Source: Halobacillus dabanensis
GTDB taxonomy: Bacteria; Bacillota; Bacilli; Bacillales; Halobacillaceae
Direction: 5' to 3'
Length of the DNA: 64,000 bases
NCBI RefSeq assembly: GCF_900114165.1
Contig: NZ_FOSB01000002.1
Span: 1 to 64,000, forward strand
The notes beneath the pieces are model-generated. The model did no database searches and was not told the DNA's origin. It was given only the letters and a program-made list of their open reading frames with translations. Shown here piece after piece: positions 61,858 to 64,000 of the stretch. The translations under genes were made by a program, and so were the position numbers. The first letter of the stretch is position 1; the number at the start of each line of letters is the position of its first letter.

Positions 61858-63384
61858 TCAGCTTACCTCCTTCTTCACCTCATCAACTGCCTTAGCATCC
61901 CAGCGTTTTAATGTCATAAAGAAACCGACAACGAGGGCGAACGCTGCGACGAACCAACCACCGAATAAAATGAAACCATCGGTATATCCTTCATAGTTAC
62001 CTGTTTCTGTTTCGAATTGTTTAAGAAGGTTGGTTTTGAAAAGATCGAACATCATAAATCCAAGGACAATCGGTGTGATGCCACCAAGACATATTTTCCA
62101 CCAGCCTCCTAGGCGGATGTCAGAAATTCCATTGGCATGGTTTTGGAAATCACCAAGCTTACGCAGGAACCATGCAATGACTACAACTTCAACAAGTCCT
62201 ACAAAAGCAACTCCGAATTGGTTGATAAAGTAATCGGCCGCATCCAGGAAGAATAACCCTCCCTGTGTTGCAAATAATAGAGAAATCAGAGCTGCAAGCC
62301 CTCCGCCAAGTCCTACCGCGGCTTTCCTTGAAAGACCGAATTTCTCACTCAAACCAGCTACATACGTCTCAGATATGGAAATCAATGAAGACAACCCAGC
62401 CAACACAAGAGATGCAAAGAATAAGAAACCAAATAAACCATTCAGTGCCGGGAACTCATTAATGATTTGTGGGAAGACCACAAACGCAAGTCCTACACCC
62501 CCACTTACAACTTCCCCGACAGGAACATTACTTTGGGAGGCCATAAAGCCCAGGGCTCCGAATACACCTATCCCCGCCAAAAGCTCGAAGCTGGAGTTAC
62601 CAAAACCAGCAATAAAGGCATTGTTCGTTAAATCTGATTTCTTTGGAAGATAACTTGAATAGGTGATCATAATGGCAAAGGCGATGGAAAGACTGAAGAA
62701 AATCTGTCCATAAGCTGCAACCCATACAGAACTATCCATAATAGCGCTAAAGTCAGGTGCGAAGAATGTCTGCAATCCTTCTGCAGCACCAGGCAGTGTA
62801 ATTGCCCGGATGACAATAATTAAGAAAAGGACAACTAATGTTGGGATGAAAATTTTATTAGCAACTTCAATCCCTTTTTTAACACCCTTGAAGAGAACAC
62901 CTAAGGTAACCAGCCATACAATAAGAAGTGGGATCAAGACACCAGGTACAAGGCTTCCTGTTTGACCAGGATCAACGGATAATTGCAAATACTCACTAAA
63001 TAAAAAGCCTTCTGTATCGTCTCCCCAAGAAAGGTTGAAAGCAAATATACTGTATGATATTGCCCAGGCAATGATGACAGCGTAATAAGTGGATATTACG
63101 AATGAAACTAGTACAGCCCACCAGCCAAGCCATTCTGTTTTCCTGTTCATTTTAAAGAATGAAAGTGGTGCTGAACCACGGTATTTATGACCGATGGTGA
63201 ATTCCATCACTAGTAACGGAATACCGGCAGTCAAAAGGGCGAAAAGGTACGGAATAAAAAATGCTCCTCCACCATTTTCATAGGCTACTGCTGGGAAACG
63301 CCAAATGTTACCTAAACCGATTGCTGAACCGACGGCTGCCAGTATAAAACCGGCCCGTGTTCCCCACTGTGCACGATTTTCCAT
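61858..63384 (-). CDS. metP: NSS-family sodium-dependent amino-acid transporter (MetP type)
   Basis: A 508-residue neurotransmitter:sodium symporter-family protein with 11-12 membrane segments. The N-terminal signature WGTRAGFILAAVGSAIGLGNIWRFP (RAGF..GSAIGLGNIWRFP block) holds the first sodium/substrate site. GGGAFFIPYL, TIGHKYRGS and a second-half segment around SSLISISETYVAG are also typical. The coupled 32-residue metS gene points to methionine/alanine import. CAGGAGGTCTTTCGC precedes ATG 63384. No S-box or T-box is seen upstream. Confidence 0.93.
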   Translation of the reverse strand: MENRAQWGTRAGFILAAVGSAIGLGNIWRFPAVAYENGGGAFFIPYLFALLTAGIPLLVMEFTIGHKYRGSAPLSFFKMNRKTEWLGWWAVLVSFVISTYYAVIIAWAISYSIFAFNLSWGDDTEGFLFSEYLQLSVDPGQTGSLVPGVLIPLLIVWLVTLGVLFKGVKKGIEVANKIFIPTLVVLFLIIVIRAITLPGAAEGLQTFFAPDFSAIMDSSVWVAAYGQIFFSLSIAFAIMITYSSYLPKKSDLTNNAFIAGFGNSSFELLAGIGVFGALGFMASQSNVPVGEVVSGGVGLAFVVFPQIINEFPALNGLFGFLFFASLVLAGLSSLISISETYVAGLSEKFGLSRKAAVGLGGGLAALISLLFATQGGLFFLDAADYFINQFGVAFVGLVEVVVIAWFLRKLGDFQNHANGISDIRLGGWWKICLGGITPIVLGFMMFDLFKTNLLKQFETETGNYEGYTDGFILFGGWFVAAFALVVGFFMTLKRWDAKAVDEVKKEVS

Positions 63385-63802
63385 GCGAAAGACCTCCTGT
63401 TGTTAAACATCTCAAACCAAAGACTCAAAAGAGATGTTTATCAATTTTTATTTTTCTGATTATTCTGCTTAAATTATAACCATGAGCAAGCGGCTTGTCA
63501 AAGTTATTTTTAAATTTTCAGAATTTGGAAGCAGGATAAATGAATTACGAAAGAAGGACTAAAAAGTATAAATATTTAATAAAACTTTTAATTATGAAAA
63601 AAGTCCCTATATATGGTTATTGGTTGATTTATTTTTCGACAAAGGAAGAATATATGGTCAGCTACCTTATCCATTTATACACTATGAGCAGAGGAGCTTC
63701 ATTTATACTACATGTAAGATCCTCTCCCTTCTGCTTATTAGTTAAGTAATTATTAACAGAGCTTAATTGTATTTTTATGCTTATCCAGTAACCTGTTAGA
63801 CC
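63385..63802. other. Intergenic stretch without recognisable gene
   Basis: About 420 nt, strongly A/T-rich. It should hold the metP promoter near its left end. A 69-codon open frame at 63540-63749 has no ribosome binding site and low-complexity K/Y composition and is not called. Confidence 0.5.
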
Positions 63803-63846
63803 AAAAAAATAACGAGCATAAAACATAAAGTTTCATGCTCGTCATT
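63803..63846 (-). terminator. Terminator of the gene at the right edge
   Basis: Minus strand GACGAGCAT pairs with ATGCTCGT across a 15-nt loop and is followed by TATTTTTTTGG. Confidence 0.85.
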
Positions 63847-63860
63847 ACTATTAACGTCAA

Positions 63861-64000
63861 TTATTTAGAAGTCTGCGGATTGAACTTATGAATGATCAAT
63901 GCAATCCCTGCCACAATAATAAGGGTAAGAACCAATGGTAGCCATATTTGACCGGACAGTCCTAGTATCACATAACCGATAGATGAGGCAACTGCTGCGA
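63861..64000 (-). CDS. C-terminus of a membrane protein (truncated by window edge)
   Basis: The last 45 residues are in frame to TAA at 63861: a short helix (AAVASSIGYVILGL), then a long hydrophobic helix (LPLVLTLIIVAGIALII) and a short polar tail HKFNPQTSK. The start lies beyond position 64000. The piece is too short to assign a family; a terminator follows it. Confidence 0.7.
   Translation of the reverse strand, partial: AAVASSIGYVILGLSGQIWLPLVLTLIIVAGIALIIHKFNPQTSK

Noticed and set aside
63540-63749. 69-codon frame right of metP
   Set aside because: A/T-rich low-complexity sequence, no ribosome binding site, no recognisable domain.

Overview
The window reads as chromosomal DNA of a spore-forming, low-to-mid GC Bacillaceae. 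The 5' part of the 16S rRNA (minus strand, 1-300) and the gene order look closest to the moderately halophilic Halobacillus/Thalassobacillus group. This placement is by eye from the 16S text and from synteny with Bacillus subtilis yt*, yu* and men* genes; no database was searched. Most of the window is conserved core genome. Accessory content is limited to one insertion sequence, several dispersed repeats and a few genes without recognised function.

Layout. 1-720: start of an rRNA operon running leftwards, with a leader boxA and three tandem sigma-A promoters. 742-4291: two rhodanese-like proteins and leuS under a leucine T-box. 4386-11792: the tRNA methyltransferase mnmM/ytqB, a muropeptide-degrading pair nagZ-namZ behind a catabolite-response element, and a DASS plus MFS transporter pair. 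11856-18625: ytpB/ytpA (sesquarterpene and lysophospholipase), ytoA, metK under a SAM-I riboswitch, pckA with a CcpN-type operator, and ytkD. 19092-29046: an almost complete menaquinone block (menF-menD-menH-menB-menE-menC on the minus strand, divergent menA, then a menI-type thioesterase) and yteA. 29328-30703: an ISL3-type insertion sequence with an exact 8-bp target duplication and a frameshifted transposase. 30989-36996: aldehyde dehydrogenase, a CotY/CotZ-type spore coat protein behind a sigma-K promoter placed inside a perfect palindrome, M42 peptidase, thioredoxin-like protein, the potassium channel yugO and yugN. 37179-46093: pgi, yugJ, yuzA, yugI, an HTH regulator, patB, sodC, kapB and deoD. 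46394-52559: the yuiE/D/C/B genes, then divergent yumB (type II NADH dehydrogenase) and yumC (ferredoxin-NADP reductase) with two Rex-like operators between them. 52890-61624: Fe-S and redox helpers (yutM, yuzB, yuzD, yutI), a 2-hydroxyacid dehydrogenase, yutG, an unrecognised 522-residue membrane protein, yutF/E/D, the sporulation lipoprotein yutC and the spore peptidase lytH. 61758-63384: the methionine/alanine transporter pair metP-metS. 63861-64000: C-terminus of a further membrane protein.

Themes. The menaquinone block, yumB and yumC supply quinone and reduced-cofactor handling for respiration, and the Rex-like sites suggest NADH/NAD control of the last two. The SAM riboswitch, T-box, CcpN site and cre site tie methionine, leucine, gluconeogenesis and cell-wall sugar recovery to nutrient state. 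Sporulation genes are scattered (cotZ-like, yutC, lytH, kapB, yuiC).

I found no prophage, CRISPR array, defence island or biosynthetic island. The observations most worth a second look are the paired Rex-like operators, the palindrome around the sigma-K -10 element, the IS with a hairpin masking its transposase ribosome binding site, the GC-rich dispersed repeat family, a 32-residue transporter subunit, a candidate small RNA near 42.0 kb, and the unrecognised 522-residue membrane protein.
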